From: Ligustrum vulgare
Taxonomy: Eukaryota; Streptophyta; Magnoliopsida; Lamiales; Oleaceae
Length of the DNA: 64,000 bases
Assembly (NCBI GenBank): GCA_963555705.1
Contig: OY743176.1
Span: 44,841,026-44,905,025 of the forward strand
Direction: 5' to 3'
Shown here: in pieces, positions 33,521-45,078 of the stretch
Layout: the number at the start of each line of letters is the position of its first letter
Numbering within the stretch: position 1 is the stretch's first letter
Made by a program: the position numbers and the translations under genes
The notes under the pieces: generated by a model
Databases searched by the model: none
What the model was told of the DNA's origin: nothing
Seen by the model: the letters and a program-made list of their open reading frames with translations, nothing else

Positions 33521-33717
33521 GGAAACCGCAAGGGAGGGAGGGAGGGAAATAAAATGATTTTACCCTATATTTTGGTTTTTTTGTTTTATTAAGTGGACTA
33601 ACGGTTTTACCCTTCACTTAATTGGGTCAAAAAAAATTTAATTTTTTTTTTTGGACAATTAACGACTCAATGGACGAATTCCATCCATTTGAGCCTTCAC
33701 TGCAATGATTATAAAGG
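33521..33717 (-). repeat. right terminal inverted repeat of the Pack-MULE-like unit
   Basis: Inverted match to 24783-24967. Its inner end carries GGGAGGGAGGGAGGG (G-quadruplex-type), absent from the left TIR, which has CTCTCCC there. Confidence 0.8.
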
Positions 33718-34048
33718 TTTGAGGTGACGATTGCAACAAAACAAAGATTGGGGTAAAACCTGCAAATGTTTGAATGGGACCTCATGTGTAGTAGTAGTAG
33801 TAGTAGTAGTAGTAATAGTAGTAGTAAGTGAAATTTATTTTTTGGATGATTCTATCCCTACTGTAATTCAATTATTCCGAAAATACTTTACTTTTCATTT
33901 TTCAACATGTAATTAATTTTTCAAATATTAATTATCATCAATGTACATTTGATATATTCATTTCACTTGATTAGACAGTAAATTAAATCCAATAAATTTC
34001 TGGAACAAAAAGATGATCTTATCAAAGTTTTGACCAATTGATTTATTT
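33718..34048. repeat. spacer with TAG microsatellite
   Basis: (GTA)n at about 33788-33828 with one AAT interruption. No gene recognised in the flanks. Confidence 0.75.
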
Positions 34049-34204
34049 AGTCTCCGTTTCATGGAGATTAAAATCATATTTTTATCAAATTTGGATAAAA
34101 GTTCACGAGATGTGTAGTTAAAAAGATGTGAAATCCATTAAATATGTGATTATAATTAACTGTCAATTTTGACTCTGATAAAAATTTAAATCAAACAAGG
34201 GCTT
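34049..34204. mobile_element. MITE family B copy 1
   Basis: Homologous, in opposite orientation, to 49846-50018. Shared words: GATAAAAGTT, GATGTGTGTAGTTGAAAA-like, GTGTAGATCCC-like, TTTTGACTTTGA-like, with ends AGTCTCCGTTTCATGGAG and CAAACAAGGGCT. Confidence 0.6.
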
Positions 34205-34387
34205 GGAGTTTGATAATGTTTAAAAAGAGTTTTTTTTTTTTTTTTGAAAAACATAGTGATTTTTAGGAGAATGGATGGTTGAAATTTGGTTGAAATTCAA
34301 ATATTGTGGGCTTGACTTTTAATGGATAGTTGATATTAAGTAAAAAAAGAGAGAGAGAGAGAAATTTAATGAAAATCAAACAAGGGC
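34203..34387. mobile_element. MITE family A copy 2
   Basis: GAGTTTGATAATGTTTAAAA start, GAATGGATGGTTGAAATTTG, TTGTGGGCTTGACTTTTAAT, and the end ATCAAACAAGGGC. It matches 6022-6204 in the same order. A GA microsatellite lies at 34349-34362. Confidence 0.65.
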
Positions 34388-34394
34388 ATAATTG

Positions 34395-34688
34395 AATGTT
34401 AAGATGGGAAATGGGGAAAATAATGTGGATCTATAATAAATAATTTCAACTGATATATTCAATTTGTACTAACTAAAGATGAATGAATGTTACGATGGGA
34501 AAATGGGGAAAATAACGTGGGTCTATAATAAATAATTTCAATTGATATATTCAAAGCATACTAACTGACTAAAATTCTATGTAATCAGGTTATAGGAAAA
34601 TGGGGAAAATAATGGGGGTCTATAATAAATAATTTCAATTGATATATTTAAAGCATACTAACTGACTAAAATTCTATGTAATCAGGTT
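34395..34688. repeat. three tandem repeats of about 100 bp
   Basis: GGGAAAATGGGGAAAATAA, then GGTCTATAATAAATAATTTC, then CATACTAACTGACTAAAATT occur in three successive units starting near 34404, 34496 and 34597. Confidence 0.85.
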
Positions 34689-34815
34689 ATGGAATCAGGT
34701 GATGATATGACTGTCTAGTCAGCTACCAATTAGACATAATTTATGGGCTTCAATTTTGATTTTAAAGACTCTAATTGGTAGCTGACTAGGCAATCATCTC
34801 ATCATCTGGTTTCAT
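34689..34815. repeat. foldback with 46-bp arms
   Basis: Arms 34689-34734 and 34770-34815 are inverted copies with about six mismatches (shared core CTAGTCAGCTACCAATTAGA) around a 35-bp loop. Possible small foldback transposon or hairpin RNA source. Confidence 0.8.
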
Positions 34816-35139
34816 AGAATTTTTGTACTAATTGAAGATGAAGAAAGTGAGGTATTTGTTGGAAAATTCTTGACTTATGATGGAATAGCAAGTGACATCC
34901 ATATCAATCCTCCGAAAGCTCAACAAGAAAGTCATAATATGTCAAGTTCAAATCAAAAGGGATAAATGAAGGGAGTATGACTTCCTCAACTATTTAAATC
35001 GTTTCTACAACTGAATGTTATTTCATTTCAATAATTAAATATTTTGCTTTTCTTTCTATGACATCAACAAATAGGTTTATCATTAATTGATGTTGCTCCC
35101 CATCATGGAATCAAAGGCTATAAATGACTTATCGATATA
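34816..35139. other. no gene recognised
   Basis: A 45-codon plus-strand stretch near 34842-34965 (EDEESEVFVGKFLTYDGIAS) looks codon-like but I do not recognise it. Confidence 0.35.
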
Positions 35140-35916
35140 TGAAAATGAACGGTGATGAGTACCGGAGTGGCCCAACGAGTAAGGACTCATTGCATGTGCC
35201 GGTGGGACCAATAATGAGCCTCAGGGCTAAGAAGATCAAACAAGCCATGCAAGGATTTATGCAAGCTTGGGAAGGATGAGCATTCAACACCAAAGGCTCT
35301 ACTTTTGACTCATGACATGATAGAAGAGGAGCCAAAGGTGTTACAAGTGATTTGGGCCGAGAATCAAGTCCAAAACCAAGGAGTTGGAGATTTGAACCAT
35401 GCGACCGCGTTGTATAAAATGGAGCGCGATCGCGACTTGCATTGAAAAAAAGACCAGAGAGTTTTTTGCCTCTCCATGCGATCGCTATCAAAGTGCCTGT
35501 GCGATCGTGTGGGTATAATATTTAGGGTTTTTCGCGTTCTTTATTCTTTTTCTATTTTGGGCCCATATGTTGCGGTTTTGGCTTATTTTCGTGACAATAT
35601 TCTTTATTAGTTACTTTTTCATTGATTGTAAACACAACTTTGAGATTATTAATATTGAAGGTGAATTATTACCTTGTTCTTCTTCATTCTTATTGAACAA
35701 ATTGAATTTATCAAAGGATTAGACAACCTTTGTGGCGTTCACCCTTTTGTGGTTCTTATCTCCGCATTGTAACGGGTCTTTGGTTTAATATACCTTGGAT
35801 TCTTGCGTCATGAGGTCGGGATTGCATTGTTATCATCTACTGATTTGGATTTGGAGCTTTCCGGCGTTTTGAGTCTAATTTCTGCGTGTTCTTCGTGATC
35901 CCCATAACGGATCACA
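35140..35916 (+). repeat. 5' LTR of gypsy A (left border approximate)
   Basis: Ends CGGATCACA just before the TTATC spacer and PBS. The early part (35160-35270) reads GPIMSLRAKKIKQAMQGFMQ, a short peptide seen near the start of some plant gypsy elements. With no second LTR to compare, the extent is uncertain. Confidence 0.5.
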
Positions 35917-36534
35917 TTATCTGGTATCAGAGCTGGTCTCTAAATCCAATTCTTTTTATATTTCTTGTTTTAATTTTTGTTTTTGTTCCTTTATTAAAAT
36001 TTTATTCAATTCTTGAATTTCTCGAATCTCTTCACTAATTCAAGATTGGTCACGATTTCAATTCTTGTTCTTGTTGATTGTTCTTGATTAGCCCAAAAAA
36101 AAAGGGAGAAAATGATTATTATTGAAATCAAGATCAAGAATTCCATTCCTAAGATTCAAGAAAGTTTTTCTTGGAAGTCTTTTGGCAAATCTTTCCTACA
36201 CCTAATCTTGTTCCACATTGATTGTTATTTCTTATTCCTTTTGCATCAATTTCTATTTCAAGAAAATTTCCTTCTTGAAATTCTTGAGTCCAATATTCCG
36301 TTATTGTTTTCTTCCATCAATTTGTGTCTTAAGCTTCGGGGGTTAATTCCACAGAGATCAAATTCGTGACTAGTTTGGTTGGTTCTTTGATAACTTGAGA
36401 AAAGGGGATAGAGATGTAAAAGGCAAGAGTGATGAGCATATTAGAGGGAAAAATCTGAATTGAGTGATACAGGAGTAACAAACACGTGAGGATCATTACA
36501 TAAATTCTCTTTTCTTTTCTCTAAATTACTAACC
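35917..36534 (+). other. gypsy A leader
   Basis: PBS at 35922-35933, then AT-rich leader. The open frame at 36112-36369 has no known domain. Confidence 0.6.
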
Positions 36535-37820
36535 ATGTCACAGAAGGAAACATCATCAACAGAAGAGGATAACCAGAAATTTCAGATGCTTGCATTGTTG
36601 GAGGAACAAATGAAGAAATTGGAAGCAAAGATAGATGCAAAATTGGATGCAAGGTTGGGTACACCATCAGACGTGAATTTAGGAAGGATTAATGACCCGA
36701 TGGATACGCATCGTGCAGGAATTGTTCAACCGCGTCAGGAACAACAACGTGCATTCCCTAATTTGAGGAGACCGCTAAGGTATGACTTCAACCCTCAATA
36801 TGGAGTTAGGAATGAAAATGTTGAGGATGTTGATAGTGATGGTGATAATGGAGATTTGTTTATGGCCAGTATGGGTAGGAGACGGGATCAAGGAGAAAGG
36901 CGCAAAAGGGGTTACAGGCGTGAACGTAGGGATGGAGATGACATAGATGGCATATTGGTAACATAAAAATGTCCATCCCTCCTTTCCAAGGTAAAAGCAA
37001 TCCGAAAATTTATTTTGAGTGGGAAAAGAGGGTAGAACTAATTTTTGATTGTCATAACTATTCTGAGGCTAAGAAGGTAAAATTGGCAGTCGCAGAATTC
37101 ACAGATTATGCCATAATATGGTGGGATTAGTTGGTGACTAGTAAAAGGAGGAATTGGGAGAGACCTATTGAGACTTGGGATGAGTTGAAGGCCCTTATAA
37201 GAAAAAGGTTTGTACCTAACCATTACTATAGGGTTCTTTACCAAAAATTACAAACCCTTTCCCAAGGTAGTAAGAGTGTGGAGGAATAACATAGGGAAAT
37301 GGAACTTGCTATGATTAGAGAAAACATTGAGGAGGATCCGGAGGCGACCATAGCTATATTTTTAAGTGGTTTGAATTGAGAGATTGCTAATGTTATTGAA
37401 TTGCAGCAATATATTGATTTAGAGGATATGTTGCATATGGCCATTAAAGTGGAGCGGTAGCTGAAAAGGAAGGGGGTCTCGAAGTTTTCTACAGGTTCTA
37501 CTCCTTTTGGGAAGTCTACATGGAGTGGGACACCTAAAAATGAAGGGGTTGTTCAGAAAAGAAAGTTTGAGATACCGAAGGGAAAGGAAGAACCACCCAA
37601 CAAAGGTAAAATAATTCTTGATTCTCAAACTCCTAGAAGTAGAGATATTAGATGTTTTAAATGTACAGGTTTAGGACATATCACTTCACAATATCCAAAT
37701 AAATGGGTGTTGATTGTGCGTGATGGGGTATTGTGTTCGGAGGATGAGAAGGAAGAAGAGGATGAGTGTAAGGATATGCCTGCTTTAGAAGAGGCTAGTG
37801 ATTGTGAGGATGGGGACTAG
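36535..37820 (+). pseudogene. gypsy A gag
   Basis: ATG at 36535 opens MSQKETSSTEEDNQKFQ. A basic stretch, GRRRDQGERRKRGYRRERR, precedes a one-base frame change near 36955. The Gag core follows: MSIPPFQGKSNPKIYFEWEK, VKLAVAEFTDYAIIWW, IRKRFVPNHYYRVLYQKLQT and LEDMLHMAIKVER, with several nonsense codons (for example near 37129, 37287, 37378 and 37458). The zinc knuckle CFKCTGLGHITSQY has Tyr in place of the last Cys. Fixed stops show it is dead. Confidence 0.9.
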
Positions 37821-39760
37821 CTGTAACTAAATCACTTGTCATTAGGAGGGCCCTTAGTACTCAAGTTAAGGTGAAAGAGTCGGGTGAGCAAAGGAAAAAT
37901 ATCTTTCATACTAGGTGCTTTGTGAATAACAAGGTGTGTAGTTTGATAATTGATGGGGGTAGTTGTACGAACGTGACCAGTACTACCCTTGTGGAAAAAT
38001 TGTGTCTACCTATGCTAAAACACCCTAGGCCTTACAAACTGCAGTGGTTAAATGAGTCGAGAGAGATTAAAGTGAATAAGCAAGTGATGATTGATCTTGA
38101 AATTGGAAAGTATGAAGATAGGGTGTTTTGTGATGTGGTTCCCATGCATGCGGGGCACATCTTGTTGGGCAAGCCGTGCCAATTTGATAGGAAGGTTATT
38201 CACGATGGTTATAAAAATACACCAAGGAGAGGGGGTGCAGAATGCCAGAAAAGACAAAGGAGAGAAAACAAAAGTGAGCTTCTACGCAAAACAAGGTGAG
38301 ATTACTAAAGCCATATTTGAAAATAAGCCAGTAATTTTGCTAATGTACAAGGAATCTTTCCTTACACTTGATGGAGCTAACCACCCCTCCCCAGTTTAGC
38401 TGTGTCTCTTTTGCAGAAATTTGCAGATTTATTTCCCGAGGAGATTCCTAGTGGGCTGCCACCTATTCGCGGGATTGAACACCAAATTGACTTTGTTCCG
38501 GAAGCGATCATCCCAAATAGGCCAGCCTATAGGAGTAATCCGAGGAGACGAAGGATCTACAAAGGAAAGTTGAGGAGCTGTTAAGCAAGGGCTATGTCAG
38601 GGAGAGCATGAATCCATGTGCAGTACCGCTCTTGTTGGTACCCAAGAAGGATGAGACTTGGAGGATGTACGTGGATTGTAGAGTAGTCAACAATATCACG
38701 ATAAAGTATTGTCATCCCATACCTAGGCTAGATGATATGCTTGATGAGTTGCATGGAGCAAGTATTTTTAGTAAAATAGATCTCAAAAGTGGCTATCACC
38801 AAATTCACATGAAAGAAGGTGATGAATGGAAAACTGCCTTCAAAACCAAGTATAGTTTATATGAATGTATGGTTATGCCATTCGGTCTCTCAAATTCCCA
38901 TAGTGCTTTTATGAGATTAATGAACCATGTTTTGCATGCTTACACTGGTAAATTTGTTGCGGTATACTTTGATGACATTTTGGCATATAGTAAGGACTTA
39001 GGTGATCACATTGAACATTTAAGATCCGTATTGGAAGTTTTGAAAACTGAGAAACTATATGTTAATTTTAAGAAGTGTACCTTTTGCATGGAAAATGTGA
39101 TTTTTCTACGAATTGTTGTTAGTGCTAATGGTGTTGAGGTAGATGAGGAGAAAATCCGAGCTATTAAAGAGTGACCAACTCCCAAAAGTATTACGGAGGT
39201 TAGGAGCTTTCCCGAGTTGGCTGGGTTTTATAGGAGGTTTGTTAAAGACTTTAGTACACTTGCAGCACCACTTACAGAAATAATTAAGAAAAGTGTAGGA
39301 TTTCATTGGGGGGTTGCCCAAGAAAATGCTTTTAATTTTCTTAAGAATAGGTTATGTTCTGCACTGATTTTGGCTTTACCTAACTTTAACCAAAACTTTG
39401 AGATTGAATGTGATGTATCAAGAATAGGGATTGGAGCTGTTCTTATGTAGGAAAAAAGGCCAATTGCATTCTTCAGTGAAAAGCTGAGTGGAGCATCATT
39501 GAATTATCCTACTTATGACAAGGAGCTTTATGCTCTTATTCGTGCTTTGGAGACCTGGCAGCATTATCTTTGACCAAAGGAATTTGTCATACATTCTGAT
39601 CATGAGTCACTAAAGCATCTCAAGGGGCAAGGTAAGATAAGCAAAAGGTATGCTCAATGGATGGAATTCATAGAGACATTTCCTTATGTCATCCACTACA
39701 AACAAGGTAAGGAGAATGTTGTAGCAGATGCCCTTTCTCCCAGGTACTTCTAACTTCTTT
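37821..39760 (+). pseudogene. gypsy A protease, reverse transcriptase, RNase H
   Basis: Protease: SLIIDGGSCTNVTSTTLVEK and VVPMHAGHILLGKPCQFDR (Asp protease of the DGGS plant type). RT from about 38402: LFPEEIPSGLPPIRGIEHQI, a frame change near 38550-38580, then PCAVPLLLVPKKDETWRMYV, FSKIDLKSGYHQI and the catalytic VYFDDILAYSKD. RNase H from about 39400: [50 protein letters not shown]. Nonsense codons at about 39172, 39448 and 39572. Confidence 0.93.
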
Positions 39761-40994
39761 AAATGCAAAGTTACTTGGGTTTGAATATATTAGAGGTATG
39801 TATGTTGATGACCCTGATTTTTCTATCATTTATGCTTCATGTGAAAAGTGTGCGATTGATAAATTTTATAGGTATGATGGATACTTGTTTAGGGAAAATA
39901 AACTTTGTGTGCCAATTTGCTATATGCATGAATTGTTAGTACGTGAGGCTCATGGTGGGGGGGTTAATGAGACATTTTGGTGTCTTGAAACCCTTAGAAA
40001 TATTGTAGGAGCACTTTTATTGGCATAAAATGAAAAGGGATGTTCACCATATTTGTGACATGTGCATAACTTGTAAACAAGCTAAGTCTAGGGTCCTACC
40101 ACAAGGTTTGTATACCCCTTTACCTGTACCTAATGAGCCTTGGGTAGATATATCTATGGATTTTGTTTTAGGTTTTCCTATGACAAAAAAAGGTAGGGAC
40201 TCTATATTTGTAGTAGTGGACATGTTTAGTAAAATGATACATTTTAGAGAGCTTGTAAGACACCACGGGGTACATCGGAGTATTGTGTCTGATAGGGATG
40301 TTAAGTTCCTTAGTTACTTTTGGAAGTCTTGTGGGAAAAGATGGGTACTAAGTTATTACTTTCTACTACATGTCACCCTCAAACTGACGGTCAAACAAAG
40401 ATAGTTATTAGGACATTAATTCAACTTCTACGCACTATCATAAATAAAAACTTGAAGAGTTGGGAAGAATGTTTTCCTTTTGTGGAATTTTCTTATAATA
40501 GGGTTGTGCATTCTACTACGTCATGTTCCCCTTTTGAAGTTGTTTATGGTTTCAACCAACTAACTCCTCTCGATTTAATTCCTTTACCTGAAGATGAAAG
40601 GAACATTTTGGACAGGGAGGAAAAGGCTAAGATTGTGAAGTCAATGCATGAGAAGATTAATGACCAAATAGAGAAGAAGAATAAGCATTATGCATCCCAA
40701 GCAAACAAGGGTCGGAGGCATGTGACGTTCGAACCGGGTGATTGGGTGTGGGTGCACTTGCGAAAGGATTGATTCCCAACACAACGGAAATCTAAGTTGC
40801 AGCCAAGGGGAGATGGACATTTCCAAGTCATCGAGAAGATAAACGATAATGCATACAAGCTGGATCTTCCAGGTGAGTATAATGTATTTGCTTCTTTTAA
40901 CGTTGCTAACCTTTCTCTGTTTGATGTAGGTGATGATTCGAGGACGAATCATTTTCAAATGTACCTGCATAATAAATTTTCTAACATTTTTTAG
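39761..40994 (+). pseudogene. gypsy A integrase
   Basis: N-terminal zinc region HELLVREAHGGGVNETFWCL is followed by a frame change and [12 protein letters not shown]. The catalytic core has [20 protein letters not shown] and [13 protein letters not shown], which runs directly into [20 protein letters not shown]. About 16-18 residues normally between these are missing, an in-frame deletion. The end reads [42 protein letters not shown], then after a stop [20 protein letters not shown]. No chromodomain motif seen. Confidence 0.92.
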
Positions 40995-41019
40995 TTCTCA
41001 TGGTTGTGTTCATTTATGT

Positions 41020-41454
41020 CCTGAACAACTCTTCAATTTCATAAGTACTTTAGAAAACTTCAAGATCGAAACATTTTCATAGAAGCGGCCCACTGTGATC
41101 TCCTATTAAGAGTATCATGTCGTACTCCACTTGTTTTACTCAATCTATAAGATTCATTGAAACTTAAAACTAAGCCTCATGCATTCTGGAAAGAACAATA
41201 TTCTTTATTGTAGGAATGGGTAGGACTCTTATTCCTAAGTGCTGAATTGAATCTTCATAACTTAGTTGTGACATTGAACCAAGATCATGGGATATCCAGT
41301 CAACAGATTAGGTTACCATTACAAAAATTTCATGCGTAGTAGGCTTTTAAGTGAATTCCCTTTGATAAGTAGTATACTTGATCTCTTGGTATGCCTTTTG
41401 TAAGCGGATCCATGAGATTTTCTTTTGATTTCACGTAATCAATGGAAATAACAC
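41020..41454 (-). pseudogene. Ty1/copia RNase H relic, C-terminal part (copia-3)
   Basis: Minus strand reads ISIDYVKSKENLMDPLTKGI followed by PRDQVYYLSKG, the end of copia RNase H, and then weak matches to the post-RNase H tail. The reading is interrupted at 41450-41454 by the gypsy B insertion and resumes at 46635 (INQLILNG), which joins to GVISIDYVKS through the duplicated AACAC. Confidence 0.85.
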
Positions 41455-42757
41455 TATTAAGTGCATTTTTATACACTTTTTATACATTTAAATTAGCATA
41501 TTTTGGAATATCTTGAGCAAATATCTACTAATTTATGCAGATTTTGTATTTAAATAGGTTAATATCCAAGTTTGAGGCAAAAAAAACAAAATGAGTGCAA
41601 ATTATGCTGAAATTGAAAGTTTGGGGACCGTTTTGTCACTTTTGAGAAGTTGCGGACCTGCTGTGCAATTTAACCCAGGGACCAGATTGCAAAATTCCAA
41701 AAGTTGAAGGACTTCAAATGCAATTTTAGGACATATTTGAAAGAATCTAAAAGTTTGGGGACTAAATTGATCGACATTAAAAGATGGAGGACTAGATTGC
41801 AATTACGGAAGGGACTAAGCTGCAAAGAACCATCCCAGCTGAGCCGTGTGAACACGTGGCTCGAACCAAGTCCCGAATGCGACTCAGACCATGAAAAGGA
41901 TCCGAGAAAACGACTGGCCGGATTTTTTGCACCGCGCGATCGTGGGGTTTTGAAATTAAAAAAAAAAAATCCTGGGCTGGTCCGGGTCAAGCCGACCGGC
42001 CCGATTCGGTCCAAAACACTATTATATGCGGATTTTGGCAATTTTTAGGATTTTTGGGATGATATAAATACCCAAAATCCTCATTCAACTAAGGTATGTA
42101 AGTTTTATACCTCTTTTCCATTTTTTCTTGTATTTTCTCTCAAGCTTTTCTTAATTAATACATTAAATCTTTTAAGTTTCTGTGTTTTTACTTGCTTTCC
42201 TTCAATTAAAGCTTAATGTTGTTGAAATTTTCATTATTGTTGTTTTTTCTAACTTTTCTCCTCAAACTTTCATGTTATTTATGATTTAATTAAAACTTTG
42301 TATTTGGTTGTCCATGAAATTAATAGATAATAAAAAAGGAAAAATCTTGATTTAAAGTGAAGACAACTTGGAATTTCAATTTCAAGAGCTTAACTAGAAT
42401 GAGAGTTTTCTTTTATTATCTTATATTAACACTTTGTTTAGCTTGTTGTTGAAATGATTATGTTAGTGGTTAAATGTTGTGATTTTATTGTGAGTTGATT
42501 TTCATTATGGACTAAAGAGTATTTTGTTGGGATGATTGGTGTTACTTAACTTCATTTAGTTATTTTTAAGTTTGTTTATTTATTTTGAGTTATTTACTTT
42601 CGTACAATTTGAATTTATGATTATCGTCATTTAATATTCTATACTTTGTTTTATGTTTATTGTCTTGCATCTATCTATCTTTAGTTGTTAATTTTATTTA
42701 CAAAATGTAAATTAATTAAGTGTTGTTTAAGTGAAATCATGAATCCCAACTTTTTAA
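41455..42757 (+). repeat. truncated 5' LTR of element B
   Basis: Matches 45079-46404 with many substitutions; its start TATTAAG has lost the TG. Holds CGCGCGATCGTGGGG at 41934 and a TATA box GATATAAATACCC near 42061. Confidence 0.88.
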
Positions 42758-43260
42758 ATGAAAAGGTACTTGCAAAATATTACAATGAGCTTGCCAAGTT
42801 GGATGAAGATGATATGCCTATGAGAGATACCATATTTTGGGAAGGATTTAAAATGTGGGGGTATGATCCACTCTTGGGGATAAATAGGAAAAACTTACCA
42901 TTGCGCATGGATTCAAATTTTGGATCGGTCATTCAATCCGAGGAGATATCAACTATTGAAGATGAGCTTGAAAAGAATGACAAGTTAATCACCAAAGAAT
43001 CACAAGGGGAAGTGGCCGTTAATGAGGAAGAGATTAAATTACATTCTCTCAACTTCATTGATTGCCCACCAATTAATTTTGTGATTAAGCCACTTGAGGA
43101 GGAGCAAGTCTACATAGTTGAATTTGAATTGGATGAAATAGGCAAGTCATATGACATTGGAAGGGGCAAGGTGCAAGTTTGGAGAATCAATGAAGAGTGG
43201 AACAAAGCCAAAAGAAGAAAAATGGGCAAAACATCAAAAGCTTCATATAAAGTGTCATGA
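42739..43260 (+). CDS. element B open frame, function unknown
   Basis: 173 residues from ATG at 42739. The first residues MNPNFLN come from LTR sequence (the second LTR has the same ATGAATCCCAACTTTTTAA at 46386), and the rest from the interior, so the present start is a product of the deletion joining LTR to interior. The body is acidic and Glu-rich (MPMRDTIFWEGFKMWGYDPL, EDELEKNDKLITKESQGEVA) and ends basic (KAKRRKMGKTSK). Just downstream, another frame reads KVELMTLTKRFLVGNSN, resembling the end of Athila-like pol. I do not recognise a domain; it may be the remnant of the post-pol region. Confidence 0.45.
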   Translation: MNPNFLNEKVLAKYYNELAKLDEDDMPMRDTIFWEGFKMWGYDPLLGINRKNLPLRMDSNFGSVIQSEEISTIEDELEKNDKLITKESQGEVAVNEEEIKLHSLNFIDCPPINFVIKPLEEEQVYIVEFELDEIGKSYDIGRGKVQVWRINEEWNKAKRRKMGKTSKASYKVS

Positions 43261-45078
43261 AGTGCTTATGCGAAAAGTCGAGCTTATGACTTTAACCAAG
43301 CGCTTTTTGGTAGGCAACTCAAATTTCTTCTCTTTTGCAAGCTTGTGATTATTTACTTTACTTCTTTACTTTCTTTTTAATTATTTGTCAAACTTTTGTA
43401 GGTAACAAATATTTTTGAAAATCTTAAGCGACATTGTCCTCAACAAGTATGGGTGAACTACATTCGGCGAAAGCTTAGGTCAATTTCAAACATCACAAAT
43501 AAGCATCAAATGAGGGAAGTTTTACTAACTCATTTCTTCTTTACACGTTGTTTCTATTTTCACATTGAGGACAATGTGCAATTCAAGTTTGGAGGTGTTC
43601 TTCATTTTGCACTTTATCATGTTAGATAGCCTTGCAGCTTAAGATGTTGTGATATTTGATTTTGTTCATTTTGTTTTGGATATTGACATACTAGATAACC
43701 TCGTCGACTCAAAATGATTTGATATTTGAAATTGTTGATTAATTCACGAATTGTTATGGAATATGCTACTTGTGCCTATTTTTATAAATTGCTTATCTAT
43801 TAGTGATCCTAAGTTCTCTTGAGCACAATAGTCATAAACAATAGTCATAACTAATTGTTGTTGAGATTTGGAATCTATTGAAGGTTGGAGAAATTCGTGA
43901 AGTAGAAAATTAGGTTGTATGCTTGTATTTTCAATTTTTATCAACCTATCCAATTTCTTTTCAATGCTCTTAATCTCTTGATCCTTTGTGAGACAAGTTT
44001 TGGGGTGGTCAAGCCGGTAAGGAGACGGTCTAGATGTGTAGTGATTCCTTGCATGCTTGATATAAATTTGTGCGGAGTGTTGCTGATGTTAAGTATAAAC
44101 TAAGTGATGACCAAATGCTAGAAATCTAAGCTCATTTTAATTTTTGCATTGCCCTATCTCATAGCCTTTTCAACTCGAGTAATTAAGCCCGTAGGAGTAT
44201 TTTGAAACTTGATGCCTTGAGTTTGAAACTTGGGAGTCACCAGCTTAAAGCTCGCTACATGGGTCAATTAGAAAGCTTAATGAGTAGGGTAGACACAGAC
44301 TTTGAAAAAAAAAAAAAGCACCTCATCATTGCATTTGCTTAATAAGTCAACCTCACTTTGTAGCATTTTTTACTCGAGTTATTAAGTTCGTAGGGGTATT
44401 TTGAAACCTGGTATCCTTTGATCTTAAAACAATCGGGGAGTTACCGACCTAAAGCTTGCTACATGGGTCAATTAGAAAGCTTAAGGGAGTGGGGAAGTCA
44501 CGAGCAATCATCACATTAGTTTGTAGAAATCATGCATTTGTATTTGCATAAGGGCTTAGATTAATAGTGGGTTTGAATTGCTTGGTATAAACTTTAATGT
44601 TGAAGCACTCATCTAGTGGAGAGTCACTACATATCTAGATTGTTGAGATTTCTGATAAGTCACAACCAAGCTTTAGTGGAAAAAGAAATGTGTGAATTGA
44701 AAGTTACCTCTAGGATTGCATCTGGGGAGAAAAAAGAAATAATTTTGGGGAATGAATGCTATGAGAGGGACATGAATGAAATTGACCACTAAGGGTATAT
44801 AGTATTTTTTTGAAATTTATCCTTTCTGCAATGTTTCTTTGAACCTTAGTGATAATTGGAAGTAACTATGCACACACACACACCGATCAAACATGAGATA
44901 AGCTCAACTTCTTTTTATAGTATTATTTTGTAAACATAATTGTGAATTAATCATGCAATTTTACACTCAAGTAAGGATTTGCAAGTTATCTAGCATTGTT
45001 TATCACTCATTCATCTATGCTTATTATGCCAGTAGATATCCTTGCTCGAGATGAGCAAGAGTTTAAGTTTGGGGTATT
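43261..45078 (+). other. element B non-coding interior with internal repeats
   Basis: Two units of about 180 bp (from near 44170 and 44355) share CTCGAG, ATTAAG, GTAGG-GTATTTTGAAAC and GCTACATGGGTCAATTAGAA. No gene recognised. A CA run lies at 44871-44884. Confidence 0.7.

Larger units (their letters stand above)
24783..33717. mobile_element. Pack-MULE-like unit carrying a hyccin fragment
   Basis: Long terminal inverted repeats (24783-24967 and 33521-33717) enclose decayed hyccin gene sequence. The hyccin reading stops exactly where the right TIR begins, as expected for a captured fragment. Two LTR retrotransposons later inserted inside (25350-27998 and 28060-33315). Removing them leaves about 1 kb. 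No transposase sequence is present and I could not find a 9-bp target duplication, so assignment to Mutator-like elements rests on TIR length and gene capture. Confidence 0.65.
35140..41000 (+). mobile_element. Ty3/gypsy element A, decayed, no 3' LTR seen
   Basis: Order on the plus strand: LTR-like region to about 35916, spacer TTATC, PBS TGGTATCAGAGC (35922-35933), leader, gag, protease, RT, RNase H, integrase, and a C-terminal module ending near 40994. Many stops and frame changes are present. No downstream LTR follows; copia sequence begins instead. The left border of the LTR could not be set. The region at 35400-35510 carries GCGCGATCGCG and two TGCGATCG palindromes. Confidence 0.88.

Noticed and set aside
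24783..33717. The inverted ends as a simple chance or assembly palindrome
   Set aside because: The two copies differ by substitutions and small indels over about 190 bp, so they are diverged true copies.
35129..35491. 120-residue minus-strand frame in the gypsy A LTR
   Set aside because: No recognisable domain; lies in LTR sequence opposite to the element.
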